64,000 bases of DNA from Streptomyces platensis (GCF_008704855.1 NZ_CP023691.1:682001-746000), one strand, 5' to 3'. Positions 15,096 through 24,390 are shown, counted from the stretch's first letter. The notes: generated by a model not told the origin, from the sequence alone. Program-made: numbers and translations.

Positions 15096-16204
15096 GCCGG
15101 ACGGAGGGTGAGCGTGCCTTCCGGCTCGTCGGCGGCGCAGGGCCGGAAGCCGGAGCTGATCCGGTCGAGGAGCCCTTGCAGCCACCGGGAGTCCTGGCGC
15201 GAGGCGTGCCGCAGCCGCATCCGACGGGCCTGTAGGGGGACGATCCGCACGTCGTGGAGCCGGCCGGTGTCCGGTTCCAGCGTGACGAGGAAGAGCAGCC
15301 GCAGGTCGTCCCGGTACTCCTCGTAGCCGGTGATGCCCTCGTAGTCATCGATGAAGTCGCCGCACCCGTGGATCACGAGCTTTCCGCGATGCGCCTCCAG
15401 GGCGCGGGGGTGGTGTGAGGAGTGGCCGTGGACGAGATCCACTCCGCCCTCCAGGAGCCCATGGGCGAAGGCGGCCTCGCTACGGGTCACGTGGTAGCCC
15501 CAGTTGGGGCCCCAGTGGACGGAGGCGACCGCGATGTCCCCCGGCCGCTTCAGCTGCCGTACCCGCCCGATGATCTCGCCCGCGGCGGCCGGTGAGGGCC
15601 GGGCCACGAAGTCGACCCCGGAGCGGCCGCCGGCTGCCGCCCAGGCCCGCGGGATACCGCTGGACGGCATCCCGAAGGAGAAGACCAGGATCCGGCGGCC
15701 GTCCGCGACGGGGACGACCGCGGGGCGCTGCGCGGCGTCAGGGTCCGCGCCCGCCCCCGCCGTCCGCAGGCCCGCGCCCGCGAGCGTGCCGAGGGTGTCC
15801 GCCAGCCCCTGGCGGCCGAAGTCCAGGACGTGGTTGTTGGCCAGTACGCAGACGTCGGGGCGGGCGGCGGCCAGACAGGGCACGTTCGCCGGGTTCATCC
15901 GGTAGTGGATTTCCTTCTCGGGTGCAAATCCGGCGTACTGTGTGACGCTGGTTTCCAGGTTGAGCACCCGCGCGGCGGGTGCCGCGTCGTCGAGCACCTC
16001 CAGTGCGTCCCCCCATGGCCAGGCGAAGCCGGCCGGACACGGAACGGGGCCGTTTCTCGCCGCCGCCAGCTCGACATAGGCGCGGGCGTCCCGCAGGTAC
16101 GCCTCCCGCAGCGCCGGGTCTCCGGGGTGCGGCAGGATCTGGTCGACCCCACGGCCGAGCATGACGTCACCGCAGAGGAACAGTGTGAGCAAGTCACCGC
16201 CCAT
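15092..16204 (-). CDS. CapA-family metallophosphatase-like protein (poly-gamma-glutamate synthesis type)
   Basis: A 370-aa protein of the CapA/PgsA metallo-dependent phosphatase fold. It has FLCGDVMLGRG near the N-terminus, VLNLETSVT, CVLANNHVLDFG (residues about 125), SVHWGPNWGY and VHGHSSHHPRALE. These His/Asp/Asn residues are the metal-ligand motifs of the family. CapA is a membrane-linked component of poly-gamma-glutamate synthesis, but many cytosolic relatives have unknown roles, and no signal peptide is seen here. The coding sequence is complete; an IS lies directly at its stop codon. The ATG at 16204 has only a close GGGGGA, so the start is uncertain. Confidence 0.82.
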   Translation of the reverse strand: MGGDLLTLFLCGDVMLGRGVDQILPHPGDPALREAYLRDARAYVELAAARNGPVPCPAGFAWPWGDALEVLDDAAPAARVLNLETSVTQYAGFAPEKEIHYRMNPANVPCLAAARPDVCVLANNHVLDFGRQGLADTLGTLAGAGLRTAGAGADPDAAQRPAVVPVADGRRILVFSFGMPSSGIPRAWAAAGGRSGVDFVARPSPAAAGEIIGRVRQLKRPGDIAVASVHWGPNWGYHVTRSEAAFAHGLLEGGVDLVHGHSSHHPRALEAHRGKLVIHGCGDFIDDYEGITGYEEYRDDLRLLFLVTLEPDTGRLHDVRIVPLQARRMRLRHASRQDSRWLQGLLDRISSGFRPCAADEPEGTLTLRPA

Positions 16205-16405
16205 TCCCCCAGGTTAGAACCGGCCGGCCGAGGTTTCGCGGCGGGCGGGCGGACGAGGTTTCATGGCGGTGGGCGGACGAGGTTCGTGGCGGGCGGGCGC
16301 CGCGCGCCAAGGCGCCCCGGAGCCTGGAACCCGCCCCCTCCCCGGCCCCGGCTTCGTCCCCCTCCCCTGAGCTGCGGCGATCCCCGACGTACACGGTGCC
16401 GCGGC
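16205..16405. other. Short non-coding interval
   Basis: Two hundred bases of very GC-rich sequence with imperfect direct repeats (cgaggtttc/gcgggcgggcggacgagg units near 16228-16300). No gene is seen. Confidence 0.4.
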
Positions 16406-16929
16406 TCAGCAGGCGTCACACCGCGCCGGCGCCCCGGCCTGCGGACCGTGCGATGCGGCGGGGCCCGCCGCGGGGGCCCGGGACGTCGCCGGCACGGGGA
16501 GCGCGGTGCCGCCGCGCGCCACGGGCGGCGACACCGGACGGCGACCGGCGGCCAGGATGCTGACGGCGTTGGCCACCACGATCGCGAAGACGGCCGGCCA
16601 CTCGATCCCGCGCAGCGTCTGTCTCAGGACGACCAGGCCGACCAGTGCCGCAAGGACGGGGTTGACGCTCATGAAGATCCCGAAGAACCGCGCGGTAACC
16701 CGGCGCAGGGCCAGCAGGCCAGGAGGACGAGCCCGGCCACCCACTGCCGCACGGCCACCACCCCGGCCGGTCCGATCGCCGGAAAGGCCAGCGCTCCCGT
16801 CGCGGCGCCGGTCTGATTGGCGAGTCCGCTGCCGCACATCATCGCCGCGCCCGCCAGTCCGCCCGAGCGCGCCGCCCTTCCCCCACGGACGGCTTCCGGA
16901 TGCGGCAGGCCCTGCGTGCTTCGTCTCAT
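16406..16929 (-). pseudogene. Decayed EamA/DMT-family transporter
   Basis: Two minus-strand frames each carry part of one membrane transporter. The upstream frame (16669-16929) gives an N-terminal piece (MMCGSGLANQTGAA, then FPAIGPAGVVAVRQWVAGL). The other frame (to 16406) gives only the last EamA repeat end (ALRRVTARFFGIFMSVNPVLAA, then VGLVVLRQ). A full transporter has about 300 residues in ten helices. Here the middle is missing and the frames are shifted. It lies divergent to a LysR remnant, a common partner arrangement. Confidence 0.75.
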
Positions 16930-16999
16930 ACCCGGCAGCCTCCGTCCACCGGCATCGATACCTAAAATGCCTCCTCGTACGCATCAATACGTTCTGGTT

Positions 17000-17317
17000 A
17001 TGGATCTGAGGATGGAACTGCGACATCTGCGCTGCCTGGTGGCGATCGTCGACGCCGGTGGCTTCACCGACGCCGCCATCGATCTCGGGCTCTCGCAGGC
17101 CGCGGTGTCCCGGACGCTCGGTTCGCTCGAAGACTTTTTGGGCGTACGGCTGTTGCACCGCACCAGCAGGAGCGCCAGCCCCACCACCGCGGGCGTCCAC
17201 GTGCTGGCCCGCGCCCGGAAGGTGCTGGCCGAGGCCGACAACCTCATCCGCACCCTCCCCCTCGCTCCTGAGGTGCCGCTGCCTGCCCCTTCTCGACGAA
17301 TCGGACCGCGCCCATGA
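17000..17317 (+). pseudogene. LysR-family regulator reduced to its DNA-binding domain
   Basis: A 105-aa product with a normal LysR winged helix-turn-helix (MELRHLRCLVAIVDAGGF, then LGLSQAAVSRTLGSLED, then LLHRTSR) and linker helix. It ends at residue 105 after a Pro-rich stretch, so the approximately 200-residue effector domain is absent. The stop overlaps the ATG of the following gene (ATGA). It may be a truncated, non-functional gene, or a stand-alone DNA-binding protein. The decayed divergent transporter favours decay. A second ATG at 17012 is an equally plausible start. Confidence 0.7.
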
Positions 17318-18150
17318 CGGAACCCGCCGCCGCACCGACGCCACACCTGGCGGCACTCGGCCCCTTCTGCGCCTTCGAGACCCACCCCGATGGCTCCGCA
17401 CTCACTGCTCCCTGGCGTCAGTTGAGCGAGCTGACGGAGGAGGGGAACGGCGTCCTGCGGGAGCGGGTCGCCTCCGTGCGGGCCTCCCTCGCCGCCAACT
17501 ACGGCAGACCGCCCGAAGCCGTCGAGTACCGGGGGGCCGCCTCTGTTGCCCATCTCGGCCTGATGGCACGCGTCATCGCACCGGCCCTCGGCCTGGCCAC
17601 TCTGCACGGCCTGCCGTCGCGGGCGCTCACCCTGGGCGACCTGCGGTGGGCGTCATCCCTCGGCGGCGCGTTCCGACTCTCGCTGCCCCGGGAGGCGGTG
17701 ACCCCGGCCGCGGCCGAGGGCGTGCAGCATGGGTACGGCCCTGGCAGCGACACCCGCCCGGTCAGCACCCTCGCCGAAGACCTGCTGGCCGGACCGGTCC
17801 ACGACCTGGTGGCCGCCTTCGCCCCCTTCTCGGTCTCCCGGCACATCCTGTGGGGCAATGTGGCCTCAGCCGTGAACGGCGCCGCCACCGGCATCACCGC
17901 GGCGGCCCCCGCCCTGGCACACCCCGCCCACGCAGCAGCCCTGGCCTTCCTACAGCACCCGCAACTACGGGACACCCACACCCTGAACCCCCACAACGCC
18001 CGCTTCACCCGCCGAAGTTGCTGCCTCATCTACCGCGCCGCACCGGGCAGCACGGGCGCCCTGTGCGGCGATTGCGTGCTGTTGCACGGTCGAGGCGGTG
18101 GCGGACGGGTCGGCGACGGGCGGGGCGGGCGCGGACGGGGAGGGCGATGA
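17314..18150 (+). CDS. FhuF-like siderophore-iron reductase (2Fe-2S)
   Basis: A 278-aa protein resembling actinobacterial FhuF-type ferric reductases. The C-terminal cluster motif is CCLIYR, thirteen residues, then CGDC, matching the Cys-Cys...Cys-x2-Cys pattern for a 2Fe-2S centre. The spacing is about three residues longer than the usual ten. LWGNVASAVNGA (about residue 185) is another family element. FhuF proteins release iron from ferric siderophores in the cytosol. The last 20 residues are an atypical Gly/Arg-rich tail, which may come from a frameshift extending the frame. Translation appears coupled to the LysR fragment upstream. Confidence 0.72.
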   Translation: MTEPAAAPTPHLAALGPFCAFETHPDGSALTAPWRQLSELTEEGNGVLRERVASVRASLAANYGRPPEAVEYRGAASVAHLGLMARVIAPALGLATLHGLPSRALTLGDLRWASSLGGAFRLSLPREAVTPAAAEGVQHGYGPGSDTRPVSTLAEDLLAGPVHDLVAAFAPFSVSRHILWGNVASAVNGAATGITAAAPALAHPAHAAALAFLQHPQLRDTHTLNPHNARFTRRSCCLIYRAAPGSTGALCGDCVLLHGRGGGGRVGDGRGGRGRGGR

Positions 18151-18212
18151 GCGGGTGTCGGCGTCCGTGGCCCGGTGACCCCGGGGGTGACAGGTCACCG
18201 TCCAACTCCCCC

Positions 18213-19043
18213 TCAGGGGTTGTCAGTTCGCCTCGCCGTGACCGCCACCGTCGCGTAACGCATCGTGAAACTGCCGCCCATCGCGTCGATGGCGGCGCCG
18301 ACGGCCTCCAGCACCTCTGCCAGCTGGTGCGACGGGAGTTGGGTGAAGGCGCCATGGGTGGGCAGCTGGTCCAGCCAGGCGTCCCGGGTGTAGGTCCACT
18401 CCCAGTCGAATCGCCACTCCTCCGGTTCGCTGAAGCCACCCGCCTCCCTGATCCCGTCGGCGACCCGGGTGCACACCACCTGATACCCGTCCCGGGTCTG
18501 CTGCGTCACCGCCTGGAGGTTGAACGGCGAGTCCGGCAGCACCCGGCGGCAGACCGCGGCGGAGGCGTCCGCCACCTCGGGCGGGAGCTGGAACACGTTC
18601 CAGAACGCCGCCAATCGGCCACCGGGCCGCAGCACCCGGCCCGCCTTGGCCGCTCCCGCCACCGCGTCCAACCAGTGCCAGGTCTGCCCGGCGATGACCG
18701 CGTCGAACGCCCGCCCGGCCGGGTCCCAGGCCTCGAATGCCGCCACCTCCACCTCGACCCCGCTGCGCCGCGCCAGGTCAGCCATTCGCGCGTCGATGTC
18801 GACCCCGAGCACCCGGCAGCCGGCCGCCTGGAATTGGCGGGCGGCGATACCGGTGCCGCAGCCGACGTCGAGGACCTCGGGGCCGGGGCCGGCGGCGACG
18901 ATCCGGCGCACCATGGCGTCGGGATAGCGGGGCCGGGCCCGGTCATAGCGTGCGGCGTCCGCGCCGAACGACGCCGCTGCCTGGCAGGGCAGCTGAGGCT
19001 CACGCGCGGAGCGAGGGGCAGGCTCCGGAGGTAAAGTGGGCAT
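18213..19043 (-). CDS. Class I SAM-dependent methyltransferase
   Basis: A 276-aa methyltransferase. Motif I is EVLDVGCGTGIAARQF (residues about 55-70), followed by VLGVDIDARM and a post-motif FDAVIAGQTWHWLD typical of the UbiE/Methyltransf_11 group. The substrate cannot be told from sequence. The ATG at 19043 lies inside a palindrome, and a good promoter puts the transcription start at or next to the ATG, so the mRNA is probably leaderless. It is divergent from the TetR gene and likely its target. Confidence 0.87.
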   Translation of the reverse strand: MPTLPPEPAPRSAREPQLPCQAAASFGADAARYDRARPRYPDAMVRRIVAAGPGPEVLDVGCGTGIAARQFQAAGCRVLGVDIDARMADLARRSGVEVEVAAFEAWDPAGRAFDAVIAGQTWHWLDAVAGAAKAGRVLRPGGRLAAFWNVFQLPPEVADASAAVCRRVLPDSPFNLQAVTQQTRDGYQVVCTRVADGIREAGGFSEPEEWRFDWEWTYTRDAWLDQLPTHGAFTQLPSHQLAEVLEAVGAAIDAMGGSFTMRYATVAVTARRTDNP

Positions 19044-19078
19044 GCGCCCACTATGGTGGGCACCTGCCCACTCGTCAA
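19035..19078. promoter_or_regulatory. Methyltransferase promoter with two TetR-type palindromes
   Basis: On the minus strand, TTGACG (19073-19078) and CATAGT (19050-19055) are separated by exactly 17 bp, with the ATG (19043) 6 bases after the -10. Two inverted repeats overlie it. One is AGTGGGC-N4-GCCCACT (19035-19052), over the -10 and start codon. The other is GTGGGCA-CC-TGCCCAC (19056-19071), filling the spacer. This geometry would let a dimeric repressor block transcription. The neighbouring TetR protein is the obvious candidate. Confidence 0.78.
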
Positions 19079-19114
19079 CGGGTCGGGTCCGGCGAGGGAA
19101 GAGGAAGGCGCGGT

Positions 19115-19732
19115 ATGCCGACAGGGGTGGCCATGCGCGACGCGCGCGGGCAGCTGTTCGACGCCGCGGAGCGCATTCTGCTCCGGGCCGGGCCGAACGC
19201 CCTGACCAGCCGCGCGGTCACCACGGAAGCAGGCTGCGCCAAGGGGGTCCTGCACCGGCACTTCGCCGACTTCGACGCCTTCCTCGCCGAGCTCGTACTG
19301 GACCGCATCGGCCGGATCGACCAACAGAGCACCGCCCTGCGCGAGTCCGCCGGGACCGGCACCGTCGCCGACAACCTCACCGGCGCCCTGCGGGACGTGT
19401 TCGGATCGCTCGCCGTGGCCATCGTCGGCCTGATCACCTCCCGGGACGTCCTGCGCACCCGGCTGCGCCAGGTCAGGCCGGCCGGTGTCCCCGTACTGAC
19501 GGAAGCCACGGCCATGCTGGCCTCCTACCTCTCCGCGGAGCGCGACCTGGGCCGCATCGCGGCGGATGCCGATGTCGACACGCTCGCGCTCACGCTGATC
19601 GGGTCCGGGCATCTGCTGTTCGCCGGCCGGGAAGGCAGCCCGCCGGAGGCGGAGGCCGTCCACAAGGTCGTGACGACGGTCATCGCGGGCACCGCACCGG
19701 GGGCACCAGGCGCGGCTCCCCTGGGCGAGTAA
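19115..19732 (+). CDS. TetR-family transcriptional repressor
   Basis: A 205-aa protein. The N-terminal TetR helix-turn-helix is at residues about 10-55 (RGQLFDAAERILLRAGPNALTS, with AVTTEAGCAKGVLHRHFADFD). A helical ligand-binding domain follows. ATG at 19115 with GAGGAAGG upstream. It is divergent from the methyltransferase gene, with tandem palindromes between, so it probably represses that gene and perhaps itself. The ligand is unknown. Confidence 0.9.
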   Translation: MPTGVAMRDARGQLFDAAERILLRAGPNALTSRAVTTEAGCAKGVLHRHFADFDAFLAELVLDRIGRIDQQSTALRESAGTGTVADNLTGALRDVFGSLAVAIVGLITSRDVLRTRLRQVRPAGVPVLTEATAMLASYLSAERDLGRIAADADVDTLALTLIGSGHLLFAGREGSPPEAEAVHKVVTTVIAGTAPGAPGAAPLGE

Positions 19733-19799
19733 TTCCGCACGAGCCCAAGTCATCGGCCTTTCCGTGGACTTAGTGGAATCGGTGGGTTCAGTGGACTTA

Positions 19800-20756
19800 C
19801 TAGACCTGGCGTCCGACCCAGGTGAGGGGAACGTCGTCCGTCGGCGCCTGGATGAGCACGCGTGCGGGAATCGCGACGGTCTTTTCCGCCTTTCCATCGG
19901 TGTTGTCGATCTTCTGGACGATGTATCCGGTGTACCACCCGGCGTTCGCGTGCGCTTGGAACGTCGCACCGGGCATTCCCTCCGGAACGGCGAAGTCCCG
20001 GCGCAGCTGGGACATGTTCGTCCACTTCTTCGTGGTTTCGGTCGACTGGTTGTACTCGCCGCCGCCCTCCAGGGCGATCCCTTTGTTGTCCGGCGAGGCG
20101 TTGATGGTGAGCTTGCCGCCCACCTTCCAGCCCTTGACCTCCTTTTCTTCCGTGCCGATGCCGGCCTCGGTCACGTAGGTGAGATGCGTCCCGCCGGGGG
20201 CCCTGTCCGTGGTCAGCAGCACCGGGTATTTCTTGTCGATCTTTCCCACAAAGCCACACGTCAGCTTGCGGGTTTGCTTCTCGAGCACATCGCTGGGCTG
20301 TCCGCATATGGACTTCGCATCCCAGTTGCCCAGCCAGCCGGGATCCTTGTCCTCCTTGCTGCTTGTGCGTTCCTCCGTGCCGTAATTCTCGAAACCCGGG
20401 GTGGAGCCGAAGCCCTCCAGCATCTTCTGGGCATCCTGAACCGCCTGGTCAGGTGAGTAGCCCGTCTTCTTCACGGCTTCGAGCGTGATCTCCTTGGTGT
20501 CCTGACCGGTGACCGGGTAGCCCTGGATGGCGGCCACGTCCTTGAGGGGCGCGAACGAGTTGATGTAGTCGATGACCTCCTCGTCGCTCTTGTAGAAGGG
20601 GGTCTTGTTCTCGTCGGCGGCCCAGGCCGTGGCGGGAGAGCCGGCGAGCGGGGCCGCGAGGAGCGCGGTCGCGACGACGAGGGCCGCGCGCCGGGCCCTC
20701 GCTGTCGGTGGCGTGCGGCGGGATGTGCGGGCGGAGGGTGTTCTGTCGTGTGACAT
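19800..20756 (-). CDS. Secreted protein of unknown function
   Basis: A 318-aa protein with a long basic N-region and a hydrophobic core ending in an Ala-x-Ala site (signal peptide to about residue 46, TAWAAD). The mature part has two Cys (SICGQPSD, LTCGFVG), possibly one disulphide. Its second half is rich in Ser/Thr/Gly/Asn beta-strands (GGKLTINASPDNKG, then GGGEYNQSTETTKKW) and ends IPARVLIQAPTDD. The alternating polar strands are loosely reminiscent of aerolysin-type beta-pore proteins, but that is only an impression. I do not recognise the family. It converges with the TetR gene. Confidence 0.75.
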   Translation of the reverse strand: MSHDRTPSARTSRRTPPTARARRAALVVATALLAAPLAGSPATAWAADENKTPFYKSDEEVIDYINSFAPLKDVAAIQGYPVTGQDTKEITLEAVKKTGYSPDQAVQDAQKMLEGFGSTPGFENYGTEERTSSKEDKDPGWLGNWDAKSICGQPSDVLEKQTRKLTCGFVGKIDKKYPVLLTTDRAPGGTHLTYVTEAGIGTEEKEVKGWKVGGKLTINASPDNKGIALEGGGEYNQSTETTKKWTNMSQLRRDFAVPEGMPGATFQAHANAGWYTGYIVQKIDNTDGKAEKTVAIPARVLIQAPTDDVPLTWVGRQV

Positions 20757-21127
20757 CTCTTCTTCCTTCCTTGCGCGCGGGCGGCCGATACGTCAGCCTG
20801 TTCCCGAACTCGCCGAAGATTGCGGTAAGGAGATTTCCTCGCTTCGGCATATAAGGAGAGCGCCGCCGCTCGGCAGGGGTTCCCCGGACTTCCCGGTAAC
20901 TTCCGTGGGATTCCGCGAGATTCCGTGAGATTCCGTGAGTTGGGGCGCCGGTCGCCATGGGGGAAATTCTCCGCACACCGCAACTGTGCAGAGAGATCGG
21001 CGTGAGGCGAGCACGTGGAGTGTGCCGCGCAATGCCGTATCTATCCGATGGCCTACGCCTCAGGTATCGCTTTCCCGGCGATATGCGGGGCGCCGGCGGC
21101 AGCGCAGCAGGCGGAATTCCGGTCCGC
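20757..21127. other. Intergenic region with decamer repeats
   Basis: 371 bases between two minus-strand genes, presumably holding the promoter of the secreted-protein gene near 20760-20870 and the 3' end of the permease transcript. Short tandem repeats are at 20901-20940. No coding sequence is supported. Confidence 0.5.
20901..20940. repeat. Four tandem 10-bp repeats
   Basis: Four consecutive decamers: CTTCCGTGGG, ATTCCGCGAG, ATTCCGTGAG, ATTCCGTGAG. They lie upstream of the secreted-protein gene. They could be binding sites on one helical face, since the period is close to the helical repeat. Confidence 0.8.
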
Positions 21128-23098
21128 TCAGCCCACGTGGACGCGGGGTCGGCGGTCGCGGTCCGGTTCGGCCTCGCGGAGGACTTCGCGGGTGACCGGG
21201 GCGACCTCGCCCTGGCCGAAGAGGAAGAACCGGAGGAACTGGGCGAAGGGATTGCCTTCGGTCCACTCGAAGTAGATGTGCGGCCGCTGTCCGGTCATGT
21301 CGCGGGCGTGCAGCAGCAGGGCGGCCAGCGCGTTGGAGATGGTGGAGCTCTCCAGGCAGAGCACGCGGTAGCGGCCGTGCAGGACCTCGCCGCGTACCCG
21401 TAGTTCGCTCTCGAACTCCGAGGGGTCTCCGACGGTGACCTCGACGAAGATGAAGTCGTCGTCGACCGGGAGGTCGTTGTCGGTGCGGATCTGTTCGAGC
21501 TTGTCGCGGTACTCGGCCAGATCCCGCTGGTCGGGCTCGTTCGCGATGAAGCGGATCTTGCGATGGGCGATATCGCGGATGAACCGCTCGGCCATGGTGT
21601 CGAGTACGACGCTGGTCACGCGCAGCTCGAAGGCGCGGGCGAGGCGGGAGAGGAACGACACCAGGATGATGCCGGCGATGAAGCAGGCACCGATCTTGAC
21701 GCCGTCGGGGCGCTCGATGACGTTCGCGATGGTGGTGTAGAGGAAGACGAGGGAGATCACCGCGAAGCCGATCGTCCAGCCGCGCTCCCGGGCCCGCCGG
21801 GCGGCGATGGTCACGGCGATCGCGGCGGAGCTGATCAGGACCAGGACGCCGGTGGCATAGGCGCCGCCCTGGGCGTCCACGTCGGCGTTGAAGATCCAGG
21901 TGACCAGGAAGGCGATCAGGGTGAAGACCAGCACCATCGGGCGCACTGCGCGGGCCCAGTGGGGCGCCATGCCGTAGCGCGGCAGGTACTGCGGCATCAG
22001 GTTCAGCAGTCCGGCCATGGCCGAGGCGCCGGCGAACCAGAGGATGGCGATGGTCGAGATGTCGTAGACCGTGCCGAAGGCCGAGCCCAGGTACGCGTGG
22101 GCCAGATAGGCGAGGGCGCGGCCGTTGGCCGAGCCGCCGGGCTGGAACGCCTGCTCCGGGATGAGCACGGTGGTGATGAAGCTGGTGACGATGAGGAAGA
22201 CGCTCATGATCACGGCAGAGGTGGTGAGCAGCTTCTTCGCGCCGCGGATCCGTCCGGTGGGGCGCTCCTCGGTGTCGCCGGGGTCGCCTTCGATGTGCGG
22301 CATCACCGCCACGCCGGTTTCGAAGCCGGACAGGCCCAGCGCCAGCTTGGGGAAGACCAGCAGGGCCACGCCGACCATCGCCAGCGGGCTGCCGTGCTCG
22401 GCGGTCAGGGCATGGGACCAGTCGGTGACGAGCTGCGCCGCGGTCGCCAGGTGCCACAGCCCGGCGACGACCACGACCACGTTCAGCGTGAGGTAGAGGC
22501 CCACGAGGACGACCGCCACCCCGATCGCCTCCAGGAAGCCCTTGAGGAACACCGCGCCGAGCAGCGCGATCAGGAGGAGGGTGATGGTCATCTGGCCGTT
22601 GCGCAGGGCGCTGGTGAGGTGTGGGTTCTCCACCAGGTGGGTCGCCGCGTCGGCCGCCGAGAGGGTGATGGTGATGAGGAAGTCGGTGGCGGCGAAGCCC
22701 AGCAGGGTCAGGACGAACAGCTTGCCCTTCCAGAAGGACAGCAGCCGCTCCAGCATGGCGATCGAGCCCTGGCCGTGCGGGCTCTCCTTCGCCACCCGCC
22801 GGTAGACGGGCAGCGCGCCGGCGAGGGTCACGAGGACCAGGACGATGGTGGCGATCGGTGACAGCAGGCCCGCGGCCAGGGCGGCGATGCCCGGCTGGTA
22901 GCCGAGGGTGGAGAAGTAGTCCACACCGGTCAGGCACATCACCCGCCACCACCGCTGCCCCGGGTGGGAGCTCACCGGCCCGGCGTGCGCCCCTTTCTGA
23001 TGCTTGGCCATATCGGACAGGCCTTCCAGCATCCAGGCGTGCAGGCGCTGCCGCGCCGTGGCCCCGGAGGAAGCACCGGCAGGGGCGGAGGCGGCCAT
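21128..23098 (-). CDS. APC-superfamily permease (large, with cytosolic C-terminal domain)
   Basis: A 656-aa integral membrane protein with about 12 transmembrane segments in residues 45-490. Early signatures are [19 protein letters not shown] and, later, [16 protein letters not shown] roughly 160-residue hydrophilic C-terminal domain follows ([26 protein letters not shown]). It belongs to the amino-acid/polyamine/organocation group, and its length and tail resemble the long actinobacterial amino-acid/K+-type transporters. The substrate is not predictable. The ATG at 23098 is preferred, because the further upstream frame runs through the next gene. Confidence 0.82.
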   Translation of the reverse strand: MAASAPAGASSGATARQRLHAWMLEGLSDMAKHQKGAHAGPVSSHPGQRWWRVMCLTGVDYFSTLGYQPGIAALAAGLLSPIATIVLVLVTLAGALPVYRRVAKESPHGQGSIAMLERLLSFWKGKLFVLTLLGFAATDFLITITLSAADAATHLVENPHLTSALRNGQMTITLLLIALLGAVFLKGFLEAIGVAVVLVGLYLTLNVVVVVAGLWHLATAAQLVTDWSHALTAEHGSPLAMVGVALLVFPKLALGLSGFETGVAVMPHIEGDPGDTEERPTGRIRGAKKLLTTSAVIMSVFLIVTSFITTVLIPEQAFQPGGSANGRALAYLAHAYLGSAFGTVYDISTIAILWFAGASAMAGLLNLMPQYLPRYGMAPHWARAVRPMVLVFTLIAFLVTWIFNADVDAQGGAYATGVLVLISSAAIAVTIAARRARERGWTIGFAVISLVFLYTTIANVIERPDGVKIGACFIAGIILVSFLSRLARAFELRVTSVVLDTMAERFIRDIAHRKIRFIANEPDQRDLAEYRDKLEQIRTDNDLPVDDDFIFVEVTVGDPSEFESELRVRGEVLHGRYRVLCLESSTISNALAALLLHARDMTGQRPHIYFEWTEGNPFAQFLRFFLFGQGEVAPVTREVLREAEPDRDRRPRVHVG

Positions 23099-23187
23099 CG
23101 TGTGCTCCTGTCGTACCGCGAAAGCATCCCGCCATCGACGAGACGGCCAGGTCAGCGTACGGAGTCCGGGCCCCGCGACCGTGGTGT

Positions 23188-24024
23188 TCAGCGTTGTGGC
23201 GCCGGCGTGTCTCCGCGGGCCGCAGCGGCGGCCGGGCGGCCGGGACGGCCGGACGTGCCACCGCCATCGCGCCGCGCCGGTTTTCCGGTGAGGTAGTGCA
23301 CATACTCCTGCGTCAGACGGAAGCCGGCGGTCCAGGCGAGGAGCCGGCTGGGGCGGTTGTCGCGGGAACAGGTCCAGCTGGGGGTGTGGCCGCGGCCCGC
23401 GATGTCCTGGCACAGGGCGGTCACACAGGCCAGGGCGAGGCGCCGGCGACGGTGTGCGGGCGCGGTGTAGCAGGCGATGTCCTCGTACGTGGTGCCGTGG
23501 AAGTACGTGCAGGCGACGGCGAGGACCTCGTCCGCCCCGAAGGCCGCCCAGCCGAGTCCGGAGGCGGCGAGACCGGCCGGGCCGCCCCAGCTGGCATGGA
23601 GCCAGGCCGTGTCCGGAGCGAGGGCGGCCAGCGCCGGGGCGTCCGCCGGCACCAGTCGGCGCACCGTCACCCCGCGCGGCGGGCACGGCGCCGCCACCGG
23701 CACCTGGTGCACGTACAGCATCCGCTCCCACGGCACGATCCGGTCGAAGGCGCTGCCCAGGGCCGGCAGGAAGCGGCTGGGGGCCTGCACGTAGTGCGCG
23801 TCGAAGACGGCGAGGGCGTCCGGTGCCAGGGCGCTCGGGTCGCCGCGGAGCAGTACATGTCCGGCGCAGGCGACGGCCAGCGTGCGTGGCGCATGGGCTC
23901 GGTCGGCCCACCAGCGGCCGGTTCCGGCGGCCGGTACGTGTTCGGCCAGCGCCGCCGTCCCCGGCGACCCGGCGGCGAACCAGCGGGCGAGCGGCGGGAG
24001 TTGGTCCGGGGCGAGTTCGATCAC
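23188..24024 (-). CDS. GNAT-family acetyltransferase
   Basis: A 278-aa protein whose second half (about 120-255) has the GNAT fold pattern [17 protein letters not shown], then [40 protein letters not shown], the last part being the acetyl-CoA loop region. The N-terminal half is a family-specific extension. The start is GTG at 24024 with AAGGGA 7 bases upstream. Acceptor unknown. It is 89 bases upstream of the permease in the same orientation. Confidence 0.78.
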   Translation of the reverse strand: MIELAPDQLPPLARWFAAGSPGTAALAEHVPAAGTGRWWADRAHAPRTLAVACAGHVLLRGDPSALAPDALAVFDAHYVQAPSRFLPALGSAFDRIVPWERMLYVHQVPVAAPCPPRGVTVRRLVPADAPALAALAPDTAWLHASWGGPAGLAASGLGWAAFGADEVLAVACTYFHGTTYEDIACYTAPAHRRRRLALACVTALCQDIAGRGHTPSWTCSRDNRPSRLLAWTAGFRLTQEYVHYLTGKPARRDGGGTSGRPGRPAAAAARGDTPAPQR

Positions 24025-24390
24025 TGCGGTCCCTTGAGGTGATCGCGAGACGGCCCGGCCCGTGCGGAACCGGGGCCACCCGCTCGGCGCCTGAGGCACA
24101 TCGACCGCCCGGACGATACGGGAGGAATATCTGAAGTCGGGCGTGATCCGCTTCGGCGCTCGTCGTGTCGCCGGGGCGCCGAGTCCCCGCCGGGCCGTGT
24201 CGCCGCGTCGCCGCCTCGCTGTCCTCTTGCCCCCTCCCCTCTCGCCGACGCGCTGCGCAGCGTGTGACCAGGCACATCCGCTCCGCGACCGTTCCCGGCG
24301 CGGCCTGGAATCCGTCGAGTGGTGTGCCAGAGTGGAGGAGGACGTATCGGTACGGACCGGGTACCGGTGCGTGCAGGGAGAGTGCCTGTC
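24025..24390. other. Divergent intergenic region
   Basis: 366 bases between the GNAT gene (minus) and the phosphatase gene (plus). It probably contains both promoters. I saw no clear -35/-10 pairs or palindromes, and no supported gene. Confidence 0.4.

Noticed and set aside
15092..16204. capA gene interrupted by the IS
   Set aside because: The insertion is in the stop codon and the duplication restores TAG, so the coding sequence is complete.
23099..24277. N-terminal extension of the APC permease by 393 residues
   Set aside because: The extension is Arg/Pro-rich and runs through the GNAT gene in another frame. The permease starts naturally at 23098.
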